From Elsinoe arachidis (Eukaryota; Ascomycota; Dothideomycetes; Myriangiales; Elsinoaceae), in contig JAAPAX010000008.1 in the NCBI GenBank assembly GCA_013372555.1, forward strand, positions 434,001 to 498,000: a stretch of 64,000 nt of DNA, read 5' to 3'. The notes under the pieces are model-generated. The model worked only from the letters and a program-made list of their open reading frames with translations. It had not been told where the DNA came from and did not search any database. Numbering within the stretch: the stretch's first letter is position 1; every line of letters starts with the position of its first letter. Position numbers and translations under genes: made by a program. Shown in pieces: positions 54,181 to 64,000 of this stretch.

Positions 54181-56148
54181 TCACCCAACAACATGTTCAT
54201 TCGCCCTACTATCCCCCTTCATCAACCCACAGACACTACAAGTCCAATACCTATGCTCCATGAACGTCCTACACCTCCTGCACGCCCACCCCAAGGTCTC
54301 CGGCTGCGCGAGCAAGACGCTTTGTCTCTGTACACGTTCCAAATTGCTGGCAGCGGAGCGATCGCTTAGGACGCCGCTGCGGGCGCTATCGCTCGTTCCG
54401 GTCGTGCCTGTCGAGGAGGAGTATATGGAGCGCCGGTTGGTGGTGTTGCCGGCGGTGGTTTGGGAGCGAGCTAGGATGGCAGTCGCGGACGGGGAGCGTT
54501 CGAGGCCGCAGGCGTCGCAGGCGAGGTAGTCGAGGGGGTTGATGCAGGTGCAGATGTCGCAGGTCCAGGTAGTTGGGTGTGGGTCGTCGTTTTGAGCAGG
54601 AGGAGGGGGAAGGGGCCGGGACTGGATGGGCGGGGTGGGGACGGAGCGAGGGGCATTTACAGGGCGAGGAGGTTTGGGTGGTGCGTGGTTGGAAAGGGAA
54701 GGTCGATTGGGCGGTAGTGGTGGTGGAGGTGATATCGAATGTGAGTGTGGTGAGGAAGTGCTTGATGGGGGAGTGGCGCGGCGTTTGACTCTTTCTACGC
54801 TGCCTTTCCAGTCGTGCCCGTCGGCTGCTGATAGCGCCCCGGCGAGATCGCTGAGGACGGAAGAAGCACTGCTGCTTCGACTGGTGCTACCTCTGATGGG
54901 CCGCTTGTTCGCCGAGAACGTCGATGTCGGCCCACTGATGACCGATGGAGGACCGAGGCCTCCCGACATGATGACATCGCCGTCACTATCCGGGGTGAAT
55001 GGTCGAGGTCGCTTTCCTGCCGTTCTCGCCTCGTCCTGAATGTGAGAGGGTATTGGTGCACTCCCAGATCTAGGTATCGAGCGAGCGACGGGTACTGGTA
55101 AGGGTGATTCTGAACGTTGCCGGGTTGAAGATGTGGAAGCTGATGTGGTCCGCATACTCTCTTTCAGGGCCCATCTGATCTGTTCTTCTTCGGACATGTG
55201 GTCGGGTGGTGTTCTGCCACGCGATGGTGCTGGAAGTTCAGACAGGCCATTCTCAGCACTCCATGTCAGACCCTTGGATAACGAAGTTGGACCATCCCAA
55301 GACTGCTCCAATTTAGCCATCTCCTCTTCTTCCATCAGTTCCAGCAGAGCTTCCGCAATGGCTCTGTCGTTGGCATCGTCATCGTCCGCTTTGGTTCGGA
55401 TCGTCCGTTGAGAACTTTGTCGTGCTAAGCTGTCCGCATTTGAGTCACCAGAAGCACATCCTCGCTGTATCGTGTTCCGTCGCTCCACAGCATCGGCTAT
55501 GACCTTACGTGGATCTTGACCAGGAATGATCTTCTTCCCGCCCAGTTTGAATCCACTCTTCTTGTCCTTGTCCTTCTCAGAACGCTTCTGTTTCTCCGCA
55601 TTCTGCTTGGCGAGCCTTCGCAGTTCACTATCGGGGGGCATGCGACCGCCACCCAGCTTCCGTCCCTTAGTCAAGAATCCTTCTCCAGTGTAGCCCTTGA
55701 AGAGAAGAGTCTCATGTTCGCTGCGAAGCTCGTCCCAGAGAGCGTGGAACTTGGCATCGTGTGGGCCATGAACAATGTGTGAAAGTTCGTGCAACATCGT
55801 GTCCACACATTGTTCTATTGGCATAAACGAGGAAGGTCGATGTGAGAAGCGTAAGCGGACGCATATCTTGTGGCCATGATTGATGTTCAGACCCAAGAGT
55901 CGTGGATCCTCGGGTAAAAATTCCGTGAGTGTGCCAACGTGCCATCCACGTTTCCTCATGATGGGTTTCACAAGAGAAGCGATCTTCCGTAACCTGTGGA
56001 GAGCTTCTGCGGGATCAGGCAGTCCAGTAAGATGCTCGTACGCCTTGATCAGCGAATCTGCTTCATTTAAATTTGAGGCATAATTCTTCTGCGCTTGTGA
56101 TGGACCTCCAGCCCAGCTGCCTCCCGGCTTGCTGAACCTTCGGTCCAT
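54181..56148 (-). CDS. WSS1: Wss1/Spartan-type WLM metalloprotease, 655 aa
   Basis: One exon. N-terminal WLM domain: LKPIM-like KIASLVKPIMRKRGWHVGTL, FLPEDPRLLGLNIN, and the zinc site HELSHIVHGPH (His120, Glu121, His124, His130). A basic stretch follows (KLGGKKIIPGQDPR). A ubiquitin-interacting motif is likely at SEEEQIRWALKESM. A long Ser/Pro-rich linker leads to two RanBP2-type zinc fingers at the C terminus: WTCDICTCINPLDYLACDACGLER and WACRRCRTFMEHRYWTCSVCGLMK. The enzyme cleaves proteins crosslinked to DNA. Its likely substrates include the HMCES adduct, whose gene lies 5.6 kb away. Confidence 0.95.
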   Translation of the reverse strand: MDRRFSKPGGSWAGGPSQAQKNYASNLNEADSLIKAYEHLTGLPDPAEALHRLRKIASLVKPIMRKRGWHVGTLTEFLPEDPRLLGLNINHGHKICVRLRFSHRPSSFMPIEQCVDTMLHELSHIVHGPHDAKFHALWDELRSEHETLLFKGYTGEGFLTKGRKLGGGRMPPDSELRRLAKQNAEKQKRSEKDKDKKSGFKLGGKKIIPGQDPRKVIADAVERRNTIQRGCASGDSNADSLARQSSQRTIRTKADDDDANDRAIAEALLELMEEEEMAKLEQSWDGPTSLSKGLTWSAENGLSELPAPSRGRTPPDHMSEEEQIRWALKESMRTTSASTSSTRQRSESPLPVPVARSIPRSGSAPIPSHIQDEARTAGKRPRPFTPDSDGDVIMSGGLGPPSVISGPTSTFSANKRPIRGSTSRSSSASSVLSDLAGALSAADGHDWKGSVERVKRRATPPSSTSSPHSHSISPPPPLPPNRPSLSNHAPPKPPRPVNAPRSVPTPPIQSRPLPPPPAQNDDPHPTTWTCDICTCINPLDYLACDACGLERSPSATAILARSQTTAGNTTNRRSIYSSSTGTTGTSDSARSGVLSDRSAASNLERVQRQSVLLAQPETLGWACRRCRTFMEHRYWTCSVCGLMKGDSRANEHVVG

Positions 56149-56831
56149 CGTGTTTCTTTGGAGGACCCGAATGATGCCAAAGCAGCGGAGTATCGACCGC
56201 TGACTATCGTAGGAAAAAACCTGGGCAGGGTGCCAGGTTAAAAACAGTAAAAGGAAGTTTTGCAGATCATCTGCGATCCAAATTTACCATACCAGACTGC
56301 AGGGAACAGGAGCCGTGGTGCGTGGATTGCCGTTCGTCATCGAGGGGCGTCGAGTGGATGGAGCCCTGATGAGAAGGCCGCGAATGCAGACAGGACAAGA
56401 GCGCCTAGACTGTGGCCAACTGCGGACGCCGAGGGATATATGCAAGATCCGCCAGTCGCGAATCTAAGTCCACTATTCACCAGCTGATGGAACAGATCTG
56501 GTTTCCAGAAGATTACGGACTGGCTCGCGGTGTTGGTAGCCGCAAATAAGTGGTCTGTGACTGGTTGCGACGGTCCTGCCGGCGGCTGTGTTCGCGCGTG
56601 CACAGATGGAAATTGGGCAATGCGGCTGTGGTTGCAGGATGAAGAGGGAGTGATCGGCGTTTCGAGACGCCAAGCGCCGACATGCGAGCCCCGCCAAACA
56701 TCATGTGGATGCCTGCGTAATGCCAGTCCAGACATACCGATTGTCCCTGCGGTTCATACACTTGGCAATATCAACGCGTGTTAAGCCACGGACTATCTGA
56801 CGAGGTCATCAAACTAACAACATCGCCGACC
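56149..56831. other. Divergent promoter region, no gene
   Basis: 683 bp between the divergent Wss1 and DUF1776 genes; only short overlapping frames. Confidence 0.5.
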
Positions 56832-58170
56832 ATGACCGACGCGCAGTATCTGTTCGACCTGGTATGTGCATCTGACGGTGGGATGACTACGACAGCTGCT
56901 GATCGTCTGTGCTTCACAGGCTGCGAGACAGTACAACGAGACAGCCGAAGTGATAGAACGACACTTTGAGACGGTCGCAGATCAAATCAGAGATCTCATA
57001 CCGAAGCGGACACCCTTCTCTGCACCTCCGCCACCTCCGCGACCATTACCGCCAGCTGCATACGTTCACAACCTGCAAACATGGGCACTGCGACATAAAG
57101 CCATCACCGCAGGGCTGGCCGCCTTCTTCGGTACCGGCGCGGTCTATCTTCTCTTCCAAAGATATACGTACAAGCAAAGGAGAAGGGCCAAGAGGACAGC
57201 AAATGGAGCGAGGACAGAAGTGGTGGTGTTAGCTGGGTCCGCTGTGTCACCTCTCACTACCGCACTGGCACTGGATCTCGAAAGAAGGGGATATATCGTC
57301 TATGTCGTCACAAACTCGCCAGAGGATGTTCAGCACGTGCGAGATCAGAAGCGTGTGGACATAGTACCACTCAACTTGGATCTGGTATATGTGAGTAGCG
57401 CGTCCTGGTACTTGACGAAGCTGACCATGACATAGCCCGAAATTGCTCGAGATCAGGTCCACCGAATTCATGACCTATTATCAAGGCACCATTATCCCAT
57501 AGAGGGCGAACAAGGGCACCGGTTGAGCCTAGCCGGTGTCATTATGATTCCAGATGCGCAATTCCAGACCGGCCACATTGCAGAAGTCACGCCAGAGACT
57601 TGGTCATATTCGCTGAACGCCAAAGTCCTCAACACAATTGTGACAACCCAGCATCTCCTACCCTTGATCACCGACTTTCGGAGCCGAGTACTTTTGCTGA
57701 CGCCGAGCATCATTCCGTCCTTGAATCCTCCAAACCATGCTATTCAGAGCACGGTCGCAGGAGCACTTCAAGGCTTCTCCGCATCTTTGACAGCAGAGCT
57801 TCGACCATCTGGAATTCCTTTGACGCACTTCAAATTAGGGCATTTGGAATTGCCAGGTAGCCAGGCCAAGGCAATGGATGGAAAGAAGAGGGTCAAAGGA
57901 ACACCTCTCCGTCGACTCCACGACAACGTATTTGATGCGTTGCAAGCATCAAGACCATGGAGAACCTACCATGTCGGCAAAGGCAGCCTAACGTACGACA
58001 TCATTGGATCATGGCTGCCCAGTGGTGTTGTAGGGTGGATGATAGGTCTGTCAAGTCAGCAGACACCACAGCAATCTGAGCCACGCTTTATCGAGATGAG
58101 TGATAGTGGAAGTGAGGGTACTTCAGCACAATGGGAGAGAGTCGACGATACCGAGCAGGTCTCTGCATGA
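56832..58170 (+). CDS. DUF1776 family membrane-anchored SDR-like protein, 411 aa
   Basis: Model join(56832..56861,56920..57390,57436..58170). The first exon has ten codons (MTDAQYLFDL); introns of 58 and 45 nt have GTATGT/CACAG and GTGAGT/CATAG ends. A helix (YNETAEVIERHFETVADQIRDLI) precedes a Pro-rich run and a membrane span (ITAGLAAFFGTGAVYLLF, about residues 66-83), then RRRAKR. The remainder is a Rossmann-like fold: VVVLAGSAVSPLTTALALDLERRGYIVYVV, and later QSTVAGALQGFSASLTAEL. The YxxxK catalytic pair of true SDRs is not obvious. Related to yeast Tda5 by recollection. Function unknown. Confidence 0.85.
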
Positions 58171-58453
58171 ACATAACGACAAAGCAACGACATTACTGTA
58201 GCATCTAGATTCAGCTCAACCTTGTAATTATAGCAATGGGAATAACCTTGCCACTTCTCCTGATCACTGATCCTGGAATCTAAAGCCGATAGGACATGGG
58301 ATGATGTATGCTGTGAGGTCAAAGGGTATTTACGCCGGTCGTTGTTGAAACGGTCTCGCACAGATGGTCGCAGATGAGGCTCTGTCCAAAACACTGGCCA
58401 ACAAAAACGTCTTGCAAATTGAGTAAGCAAAGCCTGCCGAAGTCACTCTGCAC

Positions 58454-58703
58454 CCTCTCCACTCGCAAAAGTTTGAGTTCTCCGCAACGCCATCGCAACC
58501 AAGTACCATCTTGCTACACCTACAACTTCGTCAACATAGAAGCTGTAAGCCCCAAATCAGAGAGGTACATAGTTCTGGTAGTTTTTAGCCACGCCTGTAA
58601 CTACCAGATCTCTAAATCACCTTTGCATCTTGTAACATTTGTTGCAACAAGCTACACATTCCGGATCGCGGAAAAGGGACGTAAACTTTTGCGAGTGGAG
58701 AGG
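58454..58703. mobile_element. 250-bp inverted-repeat element, MITE-like
   Basis: The 21 bases at 58454-58474, beginning CCTCTCCACTCGCAAAAG, are exactly inverse-complementary to 58683-58703. Similarity continues inward (GTTCTCCGC against GTCCCTTTTCCGC). The inside is AT-rich and noncoding, with a second smaller inverted pair (CTGGTAG ... CTACCAG). No clear target duplication is seen, so it may be an old MITE or a plain long hairpin. Confidence 0.55.
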
Positions 58704-59989
58704 ACGGAAGTTGACATGACTTGCATGACAGGCATGTCACAGAAGCGATGCAAGACCTCGCATTCGCGCAATGTGGTCGGACCTTTTTGCAGCACAAGAC
58801 ACGTCGGGTAGCGTGAACTTGCCCTGACACCATCTCGGATTTTGTATCTGGATCCACGATCCCACTCGTATTCATCCGCTCAACCATTCTCGTCATTCTT
58901 CTTTTTCGAGCGACATTTGACGGATCAGCGATTGCCAAAAGAAGGTCTCTGCAATTTTAGCCCGGCTGACAACCATAGCGTGCGACCGTTGAAGGGCTCC
59001 AACTGTCTTGACGACCACGACCGGCGCATCAGCAGCGACCATGACAGCATCGTCTAGGGTCTGCAGGCCAATCTCTAATCTCTCAAGCCCTGACATTGGC
59101 CCAGCGTTAGCATCAAAGCCACATGCGCCTTTAAGCTGGGGAAACTTGATCCAGATCTATCGAATGCAGGCGTCCTACATGGACTTTCCCGTCCGTCCCT
59201 GCATGAGCTCGTATCTTTGTAGTACTTCACGCATAACCTCTTACTAGTAAATGCCACTCGCTGTCGACCAGTCCAAGTCTCAATCTCCCAAGATCTTGGT
59301 CGACAGCAAATGACACGACCATCTACTCTAGCTCTAGCGTGTATGGTGAAAATTAGATTGACGGGTGGCAGCGAATAAGCGTTTCTGCCGGCCAATCGCC
59401 AGGGCTGTTCCTGTGGAGAAGGTTTTCCCAGCGCCGGGCAGTCCTTCGTTTTGCCCTGCGCCAAGACGACTCTGCCAGACATTCGCGCTCCACTCTGGCT
59501 TCGCTTTGGCCTGTTCCGCCGTTCCTCATGAGCCGACAACCTTTGGGCTCTCTTTCGACATTCTCTCACATCAGAGAAGGGTCATAACGATCTCAACATC
59601 TCCCACGCAAACCTGTCAGTCACTCCTTCACATTTCGACAGCGTCATTCCTACTCAACAACAAGTCGGGCGACATTGACTTGTCTTCCGCATCCGCTCTC
59701 TCACTTCTCGTATACCCGGGCTTCTGTTTTCTGGACCCCCAAACTCAGCATCTTCTTGCTTCAGGGACGTGAAGATCGTCCAGCACATCCGAGGGTCGAG
59801 ACATTCTTTACCTGAGTGGAGGATAGATTAATTGACTGGTCTCCGCCCGGATCCCCGATCGCGCTTGATCCTGGTATACAGCCTGCTGCACAGCCCGTCC
59901 CGTCTCAGGTCTGCAACACAGCGTAGCGATACTGGGGAGGCTCAGCATACCTCACTCCACACAGAAGATCACCGTCATATTGCAACGAA
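58704..59989. other. Intergenic and probable long leader of the Sel1 gene
   Basis: No convincing gene. From about 59570 the sequence is CT- and CA-rich, as in a transcribed leader. A plus-strand ATG frame at 59365-59772 shows no domain. Confidence 0.4.
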
Positions 59990-62230
59990 ATGTCGAAACG
60001 ACCAGGTGCCCTGGATCTTTCTGGGGCCAACAAGGCTCCAGCAAGTATGGTGTCACCCCGACTCCACTTGGACCTACCTTCGCCCAGAGTAGGTGAAGTC
60101 CCGCCAGCACTGTCGCCGCTGGACGCCTTTGCACAACATTCTCGCATGCTCGCACGAAAGTTTGAAGAGTCGCAGAAGAAGGGCAAGAGGATAAGCAGAC
60201 TGAATGCTCTAGAGGTTGCGGATGAAATTGGAAAGAGACCGACATACTTCAGGACACCCTCGAATACGTCGCAACATGCATATTTCGGAGACGAGGAAGA
60301 GGATGAACCACTACCTCCACTGCCCAATCTGCCAATCCGTCATCAAACACCTGGAGGTGATCGTCCCATCTCGCACTACCCTATGATGGGTACAGCAGAC
60401 GATGATAGCAAGCGCAACACTGTCGCTTCTGACATGTACTACGACGCTGCAGATGCACCAAAGCCTGCAGACAACTACTTCGGCATCCAAGTACCACGAG
60501 CAGATTCTCCGGAACCGTACGAGCAAAGACAGATAAATCGTGCCGGAGATGCCTCACCAATCGTGCCCAGTCTGACCGGCAGTATTGATTCGCTTCATTC
60601 TTCTCAGCCGAGGACAAACACAGATGAGTCGACATTCCACAATCGACACGACCGCAGCCTCGCCCCACCAAGATCACCTCCGCATCTGACTGGAAAGAAG
60701 AGCTTGATCAGCATAAGGTCGGTCATGGACAGCGCAGATGAGGAGCTCGCTCCGCCTCGCAAGTTCTCCGAAAGCAGCCAGATTTCACGAGCGAGGTCAC
60801 CATTCACACCGGATCCTCAGCTTGCATCACGATCTCCTTCCATCATGTCGGATCACTCCGCCTACCAGGAAGAATTTCGCCGGCCGTCCTTCAACTTCTC
60901 CCGGCCACTCAGCAGCTCCGGCAATAAGGACTTCTCTGCCTTCAGACCACCTCTTTCCCAAGCAAATTCGTTCGATTCAAGGCCTTCCCATGACATTCAT
61001 CGTGAGCGAAGTCCTTTACGGCAGCCCTCGGATTCCTCCACCACGTCTCGAGGCAGCGAAAGGGGACGTGGTAGGTTCAAGGGCTATGATGCGAGCTCAC
61101 AGAGCGGCGACGAATCGTCTATGGAGGTACCGAACAATGGGAACGGGGCTCCATCGTACATCTATGCGAAGTACTCACTACCACGTGGTCGCACGGTAGA
61201 TCGCAACTCCGTTGGCGGACGCAACTCATGGATACAAAATCAATTCAAATGGGAGGACGGTGCCAATGAGGGCGCATCAGTCGGCGAACCATCACCGATC
61301 CTACCACAGGATGGTTTTGGCAGACCCGGCAGGCCCTTCAAGCAGGCTTTGGATATACAGAAAGCTCGCAGCCACTCGGCGGATGGCAGGGGCAGTACAA
61401 CCCCAACGAGGCCAACGCATCGATCTACACCTTCGAGTCCATCGATCCACTCCCACAGCACTGATAGGACGGTTCGAGCGCACACCAAGAACAGTCCTTC
61501 TCAAGAGATCGCGAACATGACTGCAGAGCAACATCTTGAAAAGGGTATAGAATGCCACAGCAACGGCTCATTGAACAAGAGTACCTACCACCTCCGACAC
61601 GCGGCGAAAGCAGGACATCCTACAGGCATGCTGCTTTACGCACTCGCATGCAGACATGGCTGGGGTATGCGTGCCAACCAGGCTGAAGGTATCCAGTGGT
61701 TGAAAAAAGCTGTCGATTCGTCCAGTCTGGAGATGATTGAGAACAATGACCAGTCACGGGAAGGAGCACAAGCAAACAAGTCACGCAAGGCTCAATATGC
61801 CCTTGCAATCTACGAGCTTGGCATGTCATATATGAATGGCTGGGGAACTCCAAAGGACAAGGCACTCGCCGTTCGTTGTTTTGAGATTGCCGGCAACTGG
61901 GGTGACTGCGATGCTCTAGCAGAGGCTGGCTTCTGCTATACACAGGGCTTGGGAGTCAAGAAGGACTTGAAGAAGGCATCTGCATTCTACAGGCGAGCAG
62001 CTGATTTGGGCATGAGCATGGCTGGCAACAGCTGGTAGGTCAAATCTCAACAGGGGCACGAGCACTGCTAACAATGGTTCAGGATCTATAAGCAAAAGTA
62101 CATGGACGAGCCCTTGCCATCTCCAGCAGGAGTCAAATCGCCCAACCCTTCCAATAGCGACCGCTCCACGAAAGGCCGCTCACGAGCTCGATCTCTCTTT
62201 GGCCGGAAGAAGAGCTTCGTCAATGCATGA
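59990..62230 (+). CDS. Sel1-repeat protein, Nif1/Dsf2-like, 730 aa
   Basis: Model join(59990..62034,62083..62230); the 48-nt intron has GTAGGT and CTAAC...TTCAG. The first 500 residues are Ser/Pro/Arg-rich and disordered, with many SP/TP sites for proline-directed kinases. Residues about 505-685 hold Sel1-type repeats: AEQHLEKGIECHSNGSLNKSTYHLRHAAKAGHPTGMLLYALACRHGWGM, QYALAIYELGMSYMNGWGTPKDKALAVRCFEIAGNWGDCDALAEAGFCYTQGLGVKKDLKKASAFYRRAADLG. The basic end RSRARSLFGRKKSFVNA is typical of the fungal family annotated as cell-cycle inhibitor Nif1 (fission yeast) or Dsf2; this naming is by recollection. It probably acts at the cell cortex or in mitotic-entry control. Confidence 0.85.
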
Positions 62231-62860
62231 ACAAACCACTCACCACGATCACGAATAAACGCACATCAATGAAGACACATTGCCATGTACGCTAGCACAT
62301 CCTTGTATCTTGTCTCATTTGTCCTGGAATTTGGAAGCGCGATACCCATCAAAATATACGTTGTCGGTCCAAGCATGGAGGACATTTGGAGGCGTCTGAA
62401 GCTCATAGGCGTAGGACTCGGAATTCTAGTGTAGATGTCGGGCTCTGAGGCGGAGCTTGATTGATTGATGAATGAATAATATGTAATGCCTCAACCTGCT
62501 GTCATACTCAGATCCCTCTGTCAATCTTGTCCCTACATGCGTTCGTGCGGCTTTGCGGAAAGATGCGAGATCTCCACAATCGGCGGCGCCAATGCCATGG
62601 GTCTGCTGCGCTAGCCTCGGATCTTTCCTCCTGGCGGATGTCGGCGGACGTCACCGTTTAGCTGCAGCTGCCTGCGATTCCACTTTGGTGTCTCGGTAAG
62701 CACAACAGCGCTCTTATCATCTACACTCCCCAGTGCCATCCAAGCCAGTCACCTCATCACCTCGCCGCCAATGCTATCCTGACCAACGTCGCGACTTCCA
62801 TTAGGCGATCCTGCACATCCCGCTCCCTCCAACCAGGCCGGAAGCGCCTACCTCGACACG
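62231..62860. other. Intergenic, promoter of Tvp38-like gene
   Basis: No gene seen in 630 bp. Contains GGACGTCACC at 62646-62655, a half-matching CRE-like site. Confidence 0.45.
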
Positions 62861-64000
62861 ATGCCCGCTCTCCCACCTGACGAGACCGACAATGAAGACT
62901 ACACCTCCACAGCACGCTTCCTAGCCAACCCACCACCGCGTCAATCCTCAATGTCACCCGCACAGAAACGCACACCCTCTACCTCCCGTAGCCGCCTCCC
63001 TCCCTCCGGCACCAACCCCTCCCTCTTCCCACGCTTCACCACCCCCAGCTCCCGCCAAAATTTCACCTCCCAATGGGGTCCCTCAGGCTCCTCCCTCTCC
63101 GCCCGCTGGCAATCCACCACCTCCTCCCTACGCACCACCACCGAGCGTCTCCTCCACCGCTTCACGCCCCTCCAACGCATCCTCCTTCTCCTCGCCGCCA
63201 TCGTCCTCTTCATCATCTCCCTCCTCTTCCTCATCTACAACGAGAAAATCTTCGCCGGCCTCGTCCCCCTCGTCAAAACCTGGCGCACCTCCCCCGTCGG
63301 CTGGCTCATCCTCTGGCTCATGGTCCTCGCCGTCTCCTTCCCGCCCATGATCGGGTACTCAACCTGCTTCACACTAGGCGGTTTCGTCTTCGGCGTCTGG
63401 AAAGGCTGGCTCATCGTCGCCTCCGCCACAATCGTTGGATCCACAGCCAGCTTCCTCGTCAGTCGGTACTTCATCAAAGACTACGTAACCCGGCTCACGG
63501 CGCGGGACACACGGTTCAAAGCCCTCAGCCACGTGATTGAAAAAGACGGATTAAAGCTGCTCGTCATGATACGCCTGTGTCCACTACCGTACAGTCTCAG
63601 CAACGGCGCCATCTCCACGATCCCGTCAGTGACGCCACTGCAAATGGCGCTCGCGACAGCGGCGGCGAGTCCGAAGCTGTTGATTGGGATTTTCATCGGG
63701 AGTAGGCTGGGGGATATTGCTGAGGGAGGGGACAAGATGGATGCGGGGGCCAAGGTGGTGAGTTATATCTCGATCGCGGTGGGGGTGGCGCTCGGTGTCG
63801 GGACAGGGTGGGTCATGTATCAGCGCACGATGAAGAGGGCGGGGGAGTTGCAGGAGGAGGAGAGGAGGGGTGGAGGGTCAAGGGGGGCGGGGAGCACGAG
63901 GGGGAGCACGAGGGGCAGGGATGAGGAGGCGTTGGGGGAGGAAGACTTTGTGTACACGGATGAGGGGACGGATGAGGTGAGGGGCGCGGATGGGATTAGT
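62861..64000 (+). CDS. TVP38: Tvp38/TMEM64 family Golgi membrane protein (3' end outside window)
   Basis: The ATG at 62861 starts a frame open to the window edge (380 codons). A Ser/Thr-rich cytosolic N terminus is followed by a first span (ILLLLAAIVLFIISLLFLIY), then the SNARE-associated Golgi (DedA/VTT) domain: VGWLILWLMVLAVSFPPMIGYSTCFTLGGFVFGVWKGWLIVASATIVGSTASFLVSRYF, and IRLCPLPYSLSNGAISTIPSVTPLQMALATAAASPKLLIGIFIGSRLGD. The VTT core with its re-entrant loops is complete. A last span is SYISIAVGVALGVGTGWVMY, then a charged tail. Likely a lipid scramblase-like protein of Golgi or ER. C-ending codons switch to G-ending ones around 63480. Confidence 0.93.
   Translation, partial: MPALPPDETDNEDYTSTARFLANPPPRQSSMSPAQKRTPSTSRSRLPPSGTNPSLFPRFTTPSSRQNFTSQWGPSGSSLSARWQSTTSSLRTTTERLLHRFTPLQRILLLLAAIVLFIISLLFLIYNEKIFAGLVPLVKTWRTSPVGWLILWLMVLAVSFPPMIGYSTCFTLGGFVFGVWKGWLIVASATIVGSTASFLVSRYFIKDYVTRLTARDTRFKALSHVIEKDGLKLLVMIRLCPLPYSLSNGAISTIPSVTPLQMALATAAASPKLLIGIFIGSRLGDIAEGGDKMDAGAKVVSYISIAVGVALGVGTGWVMYQRTMKRAGELQEEERRGGGSRGAGSTRGSTRGRDEEALGEEDFVYTDEGTDEVRGADGIS

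Noticed and set aside
59365..59772. Plus-strand frame of 135 codons before the Sel1 gene
   Set aside because: Low-complexity, no domain; more likely leader sequence of the downstream gene.

Overview
The window is nuclear DNA of a filamentous ascomycete, probably a Dothideomycete. The reasons are many GT-AG introns of 45-60 nt with CTGAC/CTAAC branch sites, typical Pezizomycotina proteins (Zn2Cys6 factor, SRAP, WLM protease, RACK1, Tvp38, DUF1776), and a transposon that looks mutated by RIP. The class-level placement is inference.

Layout. 1-0.94 kb: the 3' end of a disordered protein gene. 1.90-4.77 kb: an AT-rich hAT-type transposon with an intact 8-bp target duplication, inserted in a small minisatellite. 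4.8-10.2 kb: accessory DNA of normal GC with short repeats and only weak gene candidates. 10.2-18.4 kb: a disordered acidic protein, a Cys-containing basic protein, an SDR and a dipeptidyl peptidase V. 20.9-26.4 kb: a FAD monooxygenase facing a Zn2Cys6 regulator tail to tail, then a small conserved-looking protein. 26.4-38.1 kb: a second accessory region that holds three minus-strand paralogs of a small C-x2-C-x12-H-x3-C zinc-finger family sharing one three-exon structure, and one gene broken by a single in-frame stop. 38.2-64 kb: dense housekeeping DNA with oxalate decarboxylase, peroxisomal dienoyl-CoA isomerase, a mitochondrial TPR protein, a membrane protein, TFB5, a GFA-domain protein, RACK1 with U24 snoRNA in an intron, the SRAP protein HMCES, an isochorismatase-AlkB fusion, the Wss1 protease, a DUF1776 SDR, a Sel1-repeat protein and the start of Tvp38.

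Functional links. HMCES, the AlkB fusion and Wss1 lie within 9 kb and all concern DNA damage or DNA-protein crosslinks. The zinc-finger paralogs are the best candidate for something undescribed. Several genes switch within the reading frame from C-ending to G-ending codons, a composition pattern worth measuring. Exon coordinates were derived by hand from splice signals and frame continuity.
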